A DNA stretch of 64,000 bases from Pedobacter cryotolerans (GCF_005116475.1 NZ_SWBO01000003.1:248001-312000), one strand, 5' to 3'; positions 51,650 to 60,282 are shown, numbered from the stretch's first letter. Notes: a model not told the origin generated them from the letters alone. Translations and numbers: made by a program.

Positions 51650-52348
51650 ATGATGTTAGCATTTAAAGAACTAAAAAAATCTTACGCGGGCAGAACCGTA
51701 GTAGATATTAAAGACCTAAAGATTGAAGCTGGTGAAACCATTGGCTTAGTAGGCAACAATGGCGCTGGTAAAACAACCCTATTTAGAATATTGTTAGATC
51801 TGATTAGACCCGATAGTGGCGAAATTTTATCTAAAGAGGTAAATGTAGCTGGCAGTAGTGAGTGGAAAAATTATACTGCATCTTATTTAGATGAGGGATT
51901 TTTGATTGATTACCTAACACCAGAAGAGTATTTTATTTTTATTGGTAGCTTAAACAATTTAAGCATAGCCGATGTGAGTGAATATTTAAAAAATTACGAA
52001 GAGTTTTTTAATGGTGAAATTTTAAATAGAGGAAAATACATTAGAGATTTTAGTAAAGGAAACCAAAATAAAGTAGGTATTGCTGCAGCACTAATGCAAA
52101 AACCAGAGTTGCTGGTGCTGGATGAACCTTTTGCGAATTTAGACCCAACAACGCAAATCAGATTAAAATCTCATATTAAAGCATTAAAATCATCACAACG
52201 TTTAACTACTTTAATTTCTAGTCACGATTTAAATCATGTAACCGATGTTTGCGATCGCATTATCTTACTTGAAAAAGGAATTGTAATTAAAGATTTTTAC
52301 ACCGACGAAAATTCTTTGAAAGAACTAGAGGCATATTTCTCAGAATAA
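51650..52348 (+). CDS. ABC transporter ATP-binding protein
   Basis: 232 residues; two ATGs in tandem (51650, 51653). Walker A GLVGNNGAGKTTLFRI (about 34-49), signature DFSKGNQNKVGIAAALMQKP (about 134-153), Walker B ELLVLDEPFANLDP (about 154-167), H-loop LISSHDLNHV (about 186). It energises the DUF5687 membrane protein encoded just upstream. Direction (export) is inferred from the absence of a binding protein and the permease type. Confidence 0.94.
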   Translation: MMLAFKELKKSYAGRTVVDIKDLKIEAGETIGLVGNNGAGKTTLFRILLDLIRPDSGEILSKEVNVAGSSEWKNYTASYLDEGFLIDYLTPEEYFIFIGSLNNLSIADVSEYLKNYEEFFNGEILNRGKYIRDFSKGNQNKVGIAAALMQKPELLVLDEPFANLDPTTQIRLKSHIKALKSSQRLTTLISSHDLNHVTDVCDRIILLEKGIVIKDFYTDENSLKELEAYFSE

Positions 52349-52525
52349 CTTCTCCGACTGCCGAAAGATAGAGTGTTGATAGAGAAATGTATAGAATTAT
52401 GGTCAATCTAATACCCAAATTGTGGTATATGATTGACCATTTTTGATTTTAATTTAGAAGTTTATAAATTATAATAAGTGTTAAAACATGGTATTTAAAG
52501 CTTAAAGCGCTAATTTTTTTAAATT

Positions 52526-52557
52526 TTTGTCAATTGTAACAATTGGCACTACGTTTG
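52526..52557 (+). promoter_or_regulatory. Promoter of the OmpA-family lipoprotein (TTTG, 20 nt, TACGTTTG)
   Basis: TTTG at 52526-52529 and TACGTTTG at 52550-52557 with 20 nt between them. The ATG at 52590 is 32 nt past the -7 box. Also visible between the boxes is CAATTGTAACAATTG, a perfect 7+7 palindrome that could be an operator. Confidence 0.78.
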
Positions 52558-52589
52558 AATACAGCTATGCATAACTAAATAAGATTAAA

Positions 52590-53270
52590 ATGATGACTTC
52601 AAAAATTAAAATAGCAACATTAAGTATAGCTTTATCAGTAGGTGCAATGACTTTTACTGGTTGCGATAGTTTAACAAATACTCAAAAAGGTGCTGGTATT
52701 GGTGCTGCTGCAGGTGGTGTAATTGGTGGTTTAATTGGTAAAAAAGCTGGTAATACAGCAGTTGGTGCTATTATTGGTGCTGCAGTTGGTGGTACAGCGG
52801 GTGGCTTTATCGGAAAACGCATGGATAAACAAGCTGCAGAAATTCAAACTGCTATTCCTAATGCAGAAGTTATTCGTGAAGGTGAAGGTATCATTGTAAA
52901 ATTTGATAGTGGTATTTTATTTGATTTTGACAAGTTTGCTTTAAAAGATGCAGCTAAAACAAATATTCAATCATTAGCAACATCGTTAAATCAATATCCA
53001 GGTACTGATATTAAAGTTATCGGCCATACTGATAGCCGTGGTACTGAACAATATAACATGGGCTTATCTGAAAAAAGAGCTGCTGCTGTAAAAGCTTATG
53101 CTGTTTCTCAAGGTGTTCCATCATCTCGTTTAATTACTGTTGGTAAAGGTTTTGCAGAGCCAATTGGCGATAATGCTACTGATGCTGGTAGAGCAGAAAA
53201 CAGAAGAGTTGAGATTGTTATCGTTGCAAACGATCAATTGAAAAAAGAAGCTGCTACTCAAGGCAAATAA
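52590..53270 (+). CDS. OmpA-family lipoprotein with glycine zipper
   Basis: 226 residues (ATGs at 52590 and 52593). Signal ends GAMTFTGCDS with the lipidated Cys near 25. A glycine-zipper segment (about 36-83) of repeated GxxxG units (GAGIGAAAGGVIGGLIG, GAIIGAAVGGTAGGFIG) is likely membrane-associated. The OmpA domain (about 105-218) has ILFDFDKFALKDAAKTNI, VIGHTDSRGTEQYNMGLSEKRA and RAENRRVEIVI, with the peptidoglycan-binding Asp and Arg. It anchors the outer membrane to peptidoglycan. Strong promoter and terminator suggest a highly expressed monocistron. Confidence 0.93.
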   Translation: MMTSKIKIATLSIALSVGAMTFTGCDSLTNTQKGAGIGAAAGGVIGGLIGKKAGNTAVGAIIGAAVGGTAGGFIGKRMDKQAAEIQTAIPNAEVIREGEGIIVKFDSGILFDFDKFALKDAAKTNIQSLATSLNQYPGTDIKVIGHTDSRGTEQYNMGLSEKRAAAVKAYAVSQGVPSSRLITVGKGFAEPIGDNATDAGRAENRRVEIVIVANDQLKKEAATQGK

Positions 53271-53298
53271 TAAAATTTATATCTACCTATATAAATAT

Positions 53299-53333
53299 AA
53301 ACCCTGTTGCATTAATTTGCTTCAGGGTTTTTT
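53299..53333 (+). terminator. Terminator of the OmpA-family lipoprotein gene
   Basis: AAACCCTG (53299-53306) pairs with CAGGGTTT (53323-53330), with a 16-nt loop, followed by more T residues on the plus strand. Confidence 0.85.
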
Positions 53334-53782
53334 GTTTGTAAATTAATCACCAAGAAAAAAATGAAAAATGTATTTATTGAGTTTCTTAGATAGTAATAAC
53401 CTCAGTTAGACTAATATGCAATAATAATAAGCTTATAAAACTGATGCTGAAATAAATTCAGCATGACGGCCCTACGTAAAAGACATATTACAGCCATAGA
53501 TAATTTTAAATTTTTGGAGCATTACGATTCCCATTTTCACTGTAATGACGCGGAATAAAAAACTAAGTTTTGGGTTAGCTTGTTCGTCACCCTGAATTTA
53601 TTTCAGGGTCTGCCCAGCTAAATAGATGCTGAAATAAACAGCGAAGCTATCTTGAAGACAAAAATCAATATAAGCTACTGAAAAATTCAGCATGACGACG
53701 CTATTAAAAATTGACGTATTATAGTCAATGTTTTAGCGCATTACGACTTCCGTCTTCACGGGAAAGGACGCGTCACTAAAAC
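53334..53782. repeat. Cluster of dispersed hairpin repeats
   Basis: About 450 nt without a gene. TGCTGAAATAAATTCAGCA at 53445-53463 is one copy of the hairpin seen at 26110-26137. 53584-53698 is a longer copy whose second hairpin is split by an insertion of about 45 nt (see findings). CATTACGATTCCCATTTTCAC near 53520 and CATTACGACTTCCGTCTTCACGG near 53740 belong to a further family with ends near 46990 and 55408. No open reading frame of interest. Confidence 0.7.
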
Positions 53783-54127
53783 CTAAGAATAAATGTCCTC
53801 GAAATAAGTAATTGCCAAACCTTTAAGTAATAGTTCTTGCTCCATTAAAGCATAAGACGGAACAGGTTTTACCAGTTTCCAATGTGGCCACCCATCTTGG
53901 TCTAAACCTTCTAATTCATAGAAACCCATTTCGCTTAGCAAACGGCACGTGGCAATATGCATCAACTCTTCCTTTTGGCGCTTGCTATATTTTCCTGGTC
54001 CTTTGCCAAGTTCCTGCACGCCAATTAAAAACAGAATTACCTTTAAATCTGGTGTATCAGAATCAAATTCTTGGGAAATTTTGATCTGTAATTCTTTCCA
54101 TTTGGCATGTATTTCTGCTGGCTTCAT
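53783..54127 (-). CDS. Conserved hypothetical protein, small and soluble
   Basis: 114 residues. MKPAEIHAKWKELQIKISQEF, then FLIGVQELGKGPGKYSKRQKEELMHIATC near residue 33 and EGLDQDGWPHWKLV near 73. It has no signal peptide or TM helix. I do not recognise a named domain. Such proteins occur in Bacteroidota genomes as conserved hypotheticals, as I recall. A perfect -7 element ends 4 nt before the ATG. It is divergent from the Gfo/Idh/MocA oxidoreductase gene, 66 nt away. Confidence 0.75.
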   Translation of the reverse strand: MKPAEIHAKWKELQIKISQEFDSDTPDLKVILFLIGVQELGKGPGKYSKRQKEELMHIATCRLLSEMGFYELEGLDQDGWPHWKLVKPVPSYALMEQELLLKGLAITYFEDIYS

Positions 54128-54131
54128 AGTA

Positions 54132-54139
54132 CAAATATA
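54132..54139 (-). promoter_or_regulatory. Promoter -7 element TATATTTG, predicts leaderless mRNA
   Basis: Perfect TAnnTTTG on the minus strand with 4 nt to the ATG at 54127, so transcription would start at the ATG. The facing gene has the same arrangement. Confidence 0.55.
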
Positions 54140-54181
54140 GTTTTATGACAAAGAGTTTAACGCACATATAAGTCAAATTTT

Positions 54182-54189
54182 TAGCTTTG
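54182..54189 (+). promoter_or_regulatory. Promoter -7 element TAGCTTTG, predicts leaderless mRNA
   Basis: Perfect TAnnTTTG on the plus strand with 4 nt to the ATG at 54194. The start codon is well fixed by the N-terminal Rossmann motif, so transcription probably starts at the ATG. Confidence 0.55.
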
Positions 54190-54193
54190 TGTT

Positions 54194-55207
54194 ATGGAAA
54201 AGCAAATCAACACTGGGTTATTGGCCTATGGCATGTCGGGCAAAGTATTTCATGCACCATTTATTGCCACGCACCATGGATTTAATTTAAAAGGTATTGT
54301 AGAAAGGACAAAAAAGCTTGCCCAACAAGATTATCCAGAAATTAAAAGCTATAACAGCGTTGATGAATTGATTAATGATGAAAGTATAGATTTGGTGATT
54401 ATCAACACCCCAAATAATACTCACTATGAATATGCTAAACAAGCCTTAAAAGCAGGTAAACATATTTTGGTAGAGAAACCATTTACTGCAACAACTACAC
54501 AAGCTAAAGAACTCTTTGCATTAGCCAAAAGTTTAGGTAAAAAAGCATTGGTTTATCAAAATAGGAGATTTGATAGCGGCTTTAACGCAACTAAAAAAGT
54601 AATTGAAAGCGGAAAATTGGGCAAACTGGTTGAGGTTCATTTTCGTTATGATAGATATAGGAATGAGATTGGTGTAAAGGCTTTTAAAGAAGAATTGGTA
54701 GAAGCCACAGGTTTACAATACGATTTAGGCCCACATTTGTTAGACCAAGCAATAGCTCTTTTTGGTAAGCCATTGAAATTCAACAAAATATTGAGCAAAA
54801 ATCGTGTTAACACAAAAGTGGATGATTATTTTGCCATTCAGTTGAGTTACCCAAATGAATTAACTGTTTTTTTAACGGCAAGCATGTTGGTGGTCGATGT
54901 TAGAGATGCTTTTGTAATAAACGGCATGAAGGGTTCATTTAGTAAAAACCATGCTGATGTACAAGAAGCTCAACTCTTAAAAAACATGAAACCTACAGAT
55001 GAAGGTTATGGAATTGAAAATCCAGCAGATGCTGGAAAATTAACATTGGTTACTGAAGATGGTGGTAGGATTTGTGAAGTAGTTGCATCTGAAAAAGGCA
55101 ACTATCCAGCGATTTTTGAAGCGGTTTATCAAAATATTGTGAATGATATGCCCTATCCGATAACTGAAGAAGATATTTTAACGCAGTTGGAGATTTTGGA
55201 GAGTTGA
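54194..55207 (+). CDS. Gfo/Idh/MocA family oxidoreductase
   Basis: 337 residues. Rossmann start with NTGLLAYGMSGKVFHAPFIATH (about 7-28), where the usual GxGxxG is modified. VIINTPNNTHYEYAKQALKAGKHILVEKPF (about 73-102) contains the NAD-binding motif and the EKP signature. RYDRYRNE, DLGPHLLDQAIALFG (about 176-190) include the catalytic-like DxxxH. It resembles the YhhX/scyllo-inositol dehydrogenase type enzymes acting on sugars or inositols with NAD(P). Substrate unknown. It is monocistronic, with repeats downstream. Confidence 0.92.
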   Translation: MEKQINTGLLAYGMSGKVFHAPFIATHHGFNLKGIVERTKKLAQQDYPEIKSYNSVDELINDESIDLVIINTPNNTHYEYAKQALKAGKHILVEKPFTATTTQAKELFALAKSLGKKALVYQNRRFDSGFNATKKVIESGKLGKLVEVHFRYDRYRNEIGVKAFKEELVEATGLQYDLGPHLLDQAIALFGKPLKFNKILSKNRVNTKVDDYFAIQLSYPNELTVFLTASMLVVDVRDAFVINGMKGSFSKNHADVQEAQLLKNMKPTDEGYGIENPADAGKLTLVTEDGGRICEVVASEKGNYPAIFEAVYQNIVNDMPYPITEEDILTQLEILES

Positions 55208-55440
55208 GTAAGAACACAACAAATACGAGACATCCTGAGCGTAGTCGAAGGATTAATGATAAAAGTCTTTGACTACGCTCAGACTGACATCAACTAAGAA
55301 AAGTTTCCTATCACAAACTTCCTTTTAGCAAATTAACTTAAGAGAGATCGTCATGCTCAGCTCGACTGGGCATCGTAAAGCAGAAGTATGCTAACCTTTT
55401 AAAGCATTACAATTCCCGCCTTTGCGGGACGAATAGTTTG
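55208..55440. repeat. Dispersed hairpin repeats after the oxidoreductase gene
   Basis: CCTGAGCGTAGTCGAAG at 55234-55250 faces CTTTGACTACGCTCAG at 55267-55282, the same family as 48761-48818. Then CGTCATGCTCAGCTCGACTG at 55352-55371 and GCATTACAATTCCCGCCTTTGCGGG near 55405-55429, a REP-like hairpin. It fills the whole gap between convergent genes and may act as terminator for both. Confidence 0.7.
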
Positions 55441-56430
55441 CTACAACAAACTTCCTTTTAGCAAAATTAAAAATTCAGTTGGATTTTCGATATGCGGAAT
55501 GTGACCAATGCCCTCTAACTCGATTAGCTTGGCACCAAAAATTTTAGCGGCAGTTTGTTTCCCCAATAATTGGTATTGCCCGTGTATAGCTTGTTGGTCT
55601 GGTGTGAGCAAACCTTTTCCAACAATTGTTCTGTCTTCTTTGCCGATAAACAAAACGGTTGGCACTTTAATGTTCTGAAACTCGTAAACAACTGGTTGCT
55701 CATAAATCATGGTAAAAGTCATAGCTGCTACTTTTGCATATCTAGGAAAATCGGCACTAAAAGTTACCCCAGCTGCAACCTTAACTAATTCATCATATTC
55801 TGGTTTCCAGATAGTGAGATAAGAGCTTTGATAATATTTTCTGATACTTTCGGCTGTTGCTTTTAATTCTGTTTGATATTGTTGTTGGGTACTTACAAAA
55901 GGCACAAAAGTTTTATAATCTTCTAATCCTATCGGATTTTCTAACAACAATTTTTCAGTCTGCTCTGGAAAAAGTAAGGCAAAACGTGTAGCCAACATCC
56001 CTCCCATCGAATGCCCTAATACAGCTACTTTTTGCACACCCAAAGTGTCTAATAATTTTTTATTCCATGCAGCTAATTGATGAAAACTATAATGAATAAA
56101 TGGTTTGGAAGATTTACCAAAACCAATTTGATCGGGCACAATTACGCGATAACCATCTGCAGAAAGAGATTTGATTACTTCCGTCCAATAATAGCCGCCA
56201 AAGTTTTTGCCATGAAACAACATTACCGTTTTGCCATTATTTTTTGCGGTAGGCTTTACATCCATATAAGCCATTCTAACATCCTGACCTTCGGTTACTA
56301 GATTTAAAAACTGAACAGGATAAGCATATTTTACATTTTCTAAAGTAATAGATAGTGTATCTATTTGTTGTGCTTTTGAGGCAAATTGAATTGTAAATAA
56401 AGCAAAAACTAAAACGATATATTTCTTCAT
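55441..56430 (-). CDS. Alpha/beta hydrolase, exported
   Basis: 329 residues with a signal peptide (MKKYIVLVFALFTIQFASKAQ). MLFHGKNFGGYYWTEVI near residue 70 is the oxyanion-hole strand. VAVLGHSMGGMLATRFAL near 136 has the nucleophile Ser. FIGKEDRTIVGKG near 265 likely gives the acidic residue and EGIGHIPHIENPTEF near 303 the catalytic His. The triad is therefore complete. It acts outside the cytosol. Substrate unknown. Divergent from the histidine ammonia-lyase gene. Confidence 0.92.
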   Translation of the reverse strand: MKKYIVLVFALFTIQFASKAQQIDTLSITLENVKYAYPVQFLNLVTEGQDVRMAYMDVKPTAKNNGKTVMLFHGKNFGGYYWTEVIKSLSADGYRVIVPDQIGFGKSSKPFIHYSFHQLAAWNKKLLDTLGVQKVAVLGHSMGGMLATRFALLFPEQTEKLLLENPIGLEDYKTFVPFVSTQQQYQTELKATAESIRKYYQSSYLTIWKPEYDELVKVAAGVTFSADFPRYAKVAAMTFTMIYEQPVVYEFQNIKVPTVLFIGKEDRTIVGKGLLTPDQQAIHGQYQLLGKQTAAKIFGAKLIELEGIGHIPHIENPTEFLILLKGSLL

Positions 56431-56474
56431 TATTAAATTGGATTGTGAACATTACAAACAATCGTTACAACTGA

Positions 56475-56507
56475 TTGTGTTAAGTTTAATCATTATTTAT
56501 ACTTTTG
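56475..56507 (+). promoter_or_regulatory. Promoter of hutH (TTG, 22 nt, TACTTTTG)
   Basis: TACTTTTG at 56500-56507 is a perfect -7 box; TTG at 56475-56477 is a weak -33 at 22-nt spacing. The ATG at 56526 is 18 nt past the box. A TTG at 56505 inside the -7 box could extend the reading frame but is not a sensible start. Confidence 0.55.
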
Positions 56508-56525
56508 AGGCACCAAATAAAACAT

Positions 56526-58013
56526 ATGACAGACTATCAAATTGGTTCAGGCCAGTTATCACTTAGTGTAATTAAGCAAATAATTGCTGAGAAAAAACAA
56601 CTTTCTTTATCTCCTCTAGCTATTGAACGCATTAAAAAGTGTAGAAAGTATTTAGACGATAAACTAAGTGAAAATGAAGATCCGATTTATGGTATAAATA
56701 CTGGTTTTGGTTATTTACAGCATGTAAAAGTAGAATCAGAAAATTTAGCTCAATTACAACATAATTTATTGCTATCTCACGCATGTGGAACAGGGCAAGA
56801 AGTGCCAAAAGAAATTGTGAAACTGATGATTTTATTAAAAATACAATCCTTAAGTTATGGGCATTCGGCAATTGCTTTAACCACAGTAGAACGATTAATT
56901 GATTTTTACAACCTGGATATTTTGCCAGTAATTTATACACAGGGTTCATTAGGTGCTTCTGGAGATTTAGCTCCATTGGCTCATTTGGCTTTGCCCTTAA
57001 TTGGAGAAGGAGAGGTTTGGTATGAAAACCAAAAAATTAGCAGTGCCGAATTATACAAAAAATTAAACTGGCAAGCTTTAACCTTACAGAGTAAAGAAGG
57101 TTTGGCCTTAATTAATGGCACCCAATTTATGAGTGCTTACGGCACTTACTGTTTGTTAAAAGCAAAACAATTTTCGGCATGGGCCGATGCCATTGCAGCC
57201 ATCTCCATAGATGCTTTTGACTGTAGGATTGATCCTTTTTTAACTTTAAGTCACGCAATTAGACCACATAAAGGGCAAATTGAAACTGCGGCTAATGTTT
57301 TTAGTTGGCTAAAAGGAAGTGAGTTGATAGAGAGAAAAGGGAAACAAACGCAAGATCCTTATTCATTTAGATGTGTACCGCAGGTGCACGGAGCAAGTAA
57401 AGATAGCATCAATTATATCCAATCGGTTTTTGAGATAGAAATAAATTCAGTAACCGATAATCCGAATGTTTTTCCGGATGAGGATTTGATTATCTCTGCG
57501 GGTAATTTCCATGGGCAACCATTGGCATTAACTTTAGATTTTTTGTGTTTGGCATTGGCCGAATTAGGTTCAATTTCTGAAAGAAGAACTTTTCAATTGA
57601 TTTCTGGAACAAGAGGTTTGCCTCCTTTTTTGGTTAAAAATGCAGGCTTAAATTCTGGATTAATGATTACGCAATATACCGCAGCTTCTATTGCCAGTGA
57701 GAATAAACAGTTGTGTACACCGGCTTCGGTTGATAGCATTGTGAGTAGCAACGGACAAGAAGATCATGTAAGCATGGGTGCAAATGCAGCTACCAAATGT
57801 TTGCGTGTTTGCGATAATGTAGAACGCATTTTAGCGATTGAGCTGTTAACTGGCAGCCAAGCTTTAGATTTACGTAAACCTGAAAAATCTTCTCCTTTAA
57901 TAGAAAATTTAGTTGCCGATTACCGCCAAGTAGTTTCGTTTAATGATGCGGATCGGATTTTATCAAAGGACATTAAAGCAAGCATTGAATTTATGCGAAA
58001 TACGGAGATTTAA
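56526..58013 (+). CDS. hutH: Histidine ammonia-lyase
   Basis: 495 residues from the ATG at 56526. It converts L-histidine to urocanate and ammonia, with an autocatalytic MIO group from Ala-Ser-Gly at 144-146 (TQGSLGASGDLAPLAHLALPL). YGINTGFG (about 55-62) has the catalytic Tyr loop. LSHACGTG (about 83-90) contains Ser-His, the pair typical of histidine-specific rather than tyrosine/phenylalanine lyases. SVDSIVSSNGQEDHVSMGANAA near 400 is the C-terminal signature. No hutU, hutI or hutG is next to it, so the rest of the pathway must lie elsewhere. Confidence 0.93.
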   Translation: MTDYQIGSGQLSLSVIKQIIAEKKQLSLSPLAIERIKKCRKYLDDKLSENEDPIYGINTGFGYLQHVKVESENLAQLQHNLLLSHACGTGQEVPKEIVKLMILLKIQSLSYGHSAIALTTVERLIDFYNLDILPVIYTQGSLGASGDLAPLAHLALPLIGEGEVWYENQKISSAELYKKLNWQALTLQSKEGLALINGTQFMSAYGTYCLLKAKQFSAWADAIAAISIDAFDCRIDPFLTLSHAIRPHKGQIETAANVFSWLKGSELIERKGKQTQDPYSFRCVPQVHGASKDSINYIQSVFEIEINSVTDNPNVFPDEDLIISAGNFHGQPLALTLDFLCLALAELGSISERRTFQLISGTRGLPPFLVKNAGLNSGLMITQYTAASIASENKQLCTPASVDSIVSSNGQEDHVSMGANAATKCLRVCDNVERILAIELLTGSQALDLRKPEKSSPLIENLVADYRQVVSFNDADRILSKDIKASIEFMRNTEI

Positions 58014-58149
58014 ATAACCATCAGATGAATGTATAGATAACATCTATATTGATTAATCATCGGGAAAACTCAATCAAAAATTAGACAAATGACTGCAATT
58101 ATAATCAAGTAAATCATAGGGGTTAGTTTTAATAATGATTTAAAATTTT

Positions 58150-58190
58150 CGTCCTTGCGAAGCCGATGAAAACTTGGCTTCGCAAGGACG
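58150..58190. repeat. Perfect 15-bp inverted repeat after hutH
   Basis: CGTCCTTGCGAAGCC (58150-58164) and its exact reverse complement (58176-58190) flank 11 nt. It lies between the convergent ends of hutH and the beta-rich protein gene. AAAATTTT follows on the minus strand, so it may serve as a weak terminator, though it looks like a dispersed repeat. Confidence 0.75.
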
Positions 58191-58199
58191 AGTTAGCTA

Positions 58200-59060
58200 T
58201 TATTTTTTATACATTTGGTTTAACAAATACGCCGGAATTTCTAGTTTGGTAGAGTCAGAGAACACCCCTTTTGCTTTTTCAACAACTACCTGTTTAATTT
58301 TTACATCCGCTAATCCATTTGTATTTATTGTTAACTCATTTATTGATAATTTTTTTGAATTGAATTCATCGTTATTAATAAAAACGCTAGAATTATTTAA
58401 AGCATTAATATATAAGCTATTGAGGTCTAAATCACTCATGTAAAATTTAGTATTGTTTAAGCTTAATTTTAGGTTTTTGATTAGCGTTTGATTGAACACT
58501 TTGTTTTCTGTTGTATCTCCATTAACTACCTTTGTTGATGTGGCACCTCCTTTGGCAAGATTAAAGTTACAATCAGTTAAATCCATACTAAAATCACTTA
58601 ATTCTGCTTTTATATGAAGATTAAATAAATTTTTAGCTTTTAAATTTTTAAATTCTGGTGCGTACAACACAATGATTATTCTGTTGTTAAAATCATCAAT
58701 TTTAAAACCTTGTTTAAAACTGATATTTAGTATTCCATTATTTACTTTAAACTTTATCACATCTTTAAATTCATCTGCAATTTTAGCTCCGTAATTGTCA
58801 TCTTTCAAAAGTTTAACCTCAAGGCTAGATCCGTTTCCATTCTCGATATTAATCTGATCATAGTTCTCATTTAATTTTATTGAAGTTTTACCCTGCGACT
58901 TAGTTTCAAAAGATTTAAGATCCTCTATTTGATCTTTAAAAGCCTCAAAATGATCTGGTTGGTTTTTATATTGTGTTGCAGAAACAATTACCATTCCTAA
59001 TACTGGAATTAAAATTAGTGCCGCTGCAAATCCTATTAATATTTTATTGCTTGTTTTCAT
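58200..59060 (-). CDS. Membrane-anchored beta-rich protein, GIN-domain-like
   Basis: 286 residues from the ATG at 59060, 4 nt after the GntR stop. N-terminal TM anchor at about 7-27 (LIGFAAALILIPVLGMVIVSA). The rest is a repetitive beta-strand pattern (YDQINIENGNGSSLEVKLL, IIIVLYAPEFKNLKAKNLFN, SDFSMDLTDCNFNLAKGGAT, LSLNNTKFYMSDLDLNSLYINAL), like the DUF2807 / GIN putative auto-transporter adhesin head domains. The function is unknown. It is in the same operon as a GntR regulator and an ABC exporter, a common Bacteroidota arrangement. Confidence 0.7.
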   Translation of the reverse strand: MKTSNKILIGFAAALILIPVLGMVIVSATQYKNQPDHFEAFKDQIEDLKSFETKSQGKTSIKLNENYDQINIENGNGSSLEVKLLKDDNYGAKIADEFKDVIKFKVNNGILNISFKQGFKIDDFNNRIIIVLYAPEFKNLKAKNLFNLHIKAELSDFSMDLTDCNFNLAKGGATSTKVVNGDTTENKVFNQTLIKNLKLSLNNTKFYMSDLDLNSLYINALNNSSVFINNDEFNSKKLSINELTINTNGLADVKIKQVVVEKAKGVFSDSTKLEIPAYLLNQMYKK

Positions 59061-59064
59061 TGTT

Positions 59065-59439
59065 TTAAGGATTAAAATTTTCTTTAACAAAAGTGTTGTA
59101 ACGTGCTTCTAATTCATCAAACTTGATGTTTAACAAATAAACGTTTCTAAAAACTACAGGTAGCTCATCATCCATAAATTGGGTTTTACGGTATGCTTTT
59201 ACCTGTGTAATGGCATCATCAGCCACAAAAAAGCCAATGCCCCTTTTGTTGGTAATGATGTTTTTATTTTGCAACAATTCATACGTACGCATAACTGTAT
59301 TAGGGTTTACTTCTAGTTCAACCGCTAATTCCCTTACCGAAGGTACTTTGTCATCAGTTTTCCATTTGCCGAGTAAAATATGCTCGCAAACGTACTCCGC
59401 TATTTGAAGGTATATTGCCTTATTATCTCTAAATTCCAT
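59065..59439 (-). CDS. GntR-family regulator, YtrA type
   Basis: 124 residues. Winged helix-turn-helix at about 8-75 (AIYLQIAEYVCEHILLGKW, DKVPSVRELAVELEVNPNTVMRTYELLQNKNIITNKRGIGFFV), followed by a short helical C-terminal part of only about 45 residues, as in the YtrA subfamily. Such regulators repress ABC exporter operons in which they lie. It is followed by the beta-rich protein gene and preceded by permease and ATPase genes. An operator-like palindrome is at the head of the operon. Confidence 0.9.
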   Translation of the reverse strand: MEFRDNKAIYLQIAEYVCEHILLGKWKTDDKVPSVRELAVELEVNPNTVMRTYELLQNKNIITNKRGIGFFVADDAITQVKAYRKTQFMDDELPVVFRNVYLLNIKFDELEARYNTFVKENFNP

Positions 59440-59456
59440 TTCTATACCAATTAAAA

Positions 59457-60269
59457 TTAAACTTCTTTTTCTTTAAGGCGTTGATAAGTAATGCGCCAAA
59501 TGATTGCAGTTAAAAGTAAGATTAAACAGAAAATTCCTATCTCCGCCCATAATTTAGGATTATCAACTTCTATACTGCTATTTCTGTAGATAGCAACTCT
59601 GCCTTTAAATACTAGCTCTGCTGTATTAACAATGATATAACCCCAAATACCAGAAAAAATCATAACTGCAATGGTTGTCTTGATGTAATGATATTTATTG
59701 AAATAAATGGAACCCAATAGAAAAATACTCGTAATAAAAAATGGAACGATTAGATAAATTGAAGTAAATTCTTTAGGCTTATTCTCATTAAAGAAATAAA
59801 TTATCATACTTTCTGGCTTTGTCCCTATCATATTAGTAAAATTCCAATCAGGAAACACGCTTCTAAGTTTACTTACAAAAGCAAGATCAATTGAAAAGAA
59901 GATAAGTAAAAAAGCTACCGAGCTTAATATTGTAGTAAAAAATAATCCGGCTAGAAACTTCTCAAAAGTTGAGGCTGGGATTAATAAATCTATAATTGCC
60001 TTTGGTTTTTGACCCAAATGAGCAAAATAGCTGCTTGCAATAACTGTAATAAATAAGAAGCCAAATATCAAAAATAATGGCTCTCTAAAATTTAAAGCCC
60101 TAGCTGAAAAATCACGCTCTCCAATTAATAACCCATATAAAGAAAAACCATAAAATGCAATAATTACCCCTGCAGCTACACCCAAAGTAATTAAATAAAT
60201 TTTGCCAAATTCTAGCCATTGTCTTTTTAACAAAAGCCCAAAACGTTGTATATTAAATGTATTGTTCAT
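59457..60269 (-). CDS. ABC transporter permease-like membrane protein
   Basis: 270 residues with six or seven helices, for example LITLGVAAGVIIAFYGFSLYGLL, LFLIFGFLFITVIASSYFA, FFTTILSSVAFLLIFFSI, YLIVPFFITSIFLLGSIY, IAVMIFSGIWGYIIV and IGIFCLILLLTAIIW. No named domain is recognised, but its position 13 nt after the ATPase and 17 nt before the GntR gene marks it as the membrane component of the exporter. The N-terminus is typical of ABC-2 type permeases. Confidence 0.78.
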   Translation of the reverse strand: MNNTFNIQRFGLLLKRQWLEFGKIYLITLGVAAGVIIAFYGFSLYGLLIGERDFSARALNFREPLFLIFGFLFITVIASSYFAHLGQKPKAIIDLLIPASTFEKFLAGLFFTTILSSVAFLLIFFSIDLAFVSKLRSVFPDWNFTNMIGTKPESMIIYFFNENKPKEFTSIYLIVPFFITSIFLLGSIYFNKYHYIKTTIAVMIFSGIWGYIIVNTAELVFKGRVAIYRNSSIEVDNPKLWAEIGIFCLILLLTAIIWRITYQRLKEKEV

Positions 60270-60282
60270 GTTTGTTTAAGAT

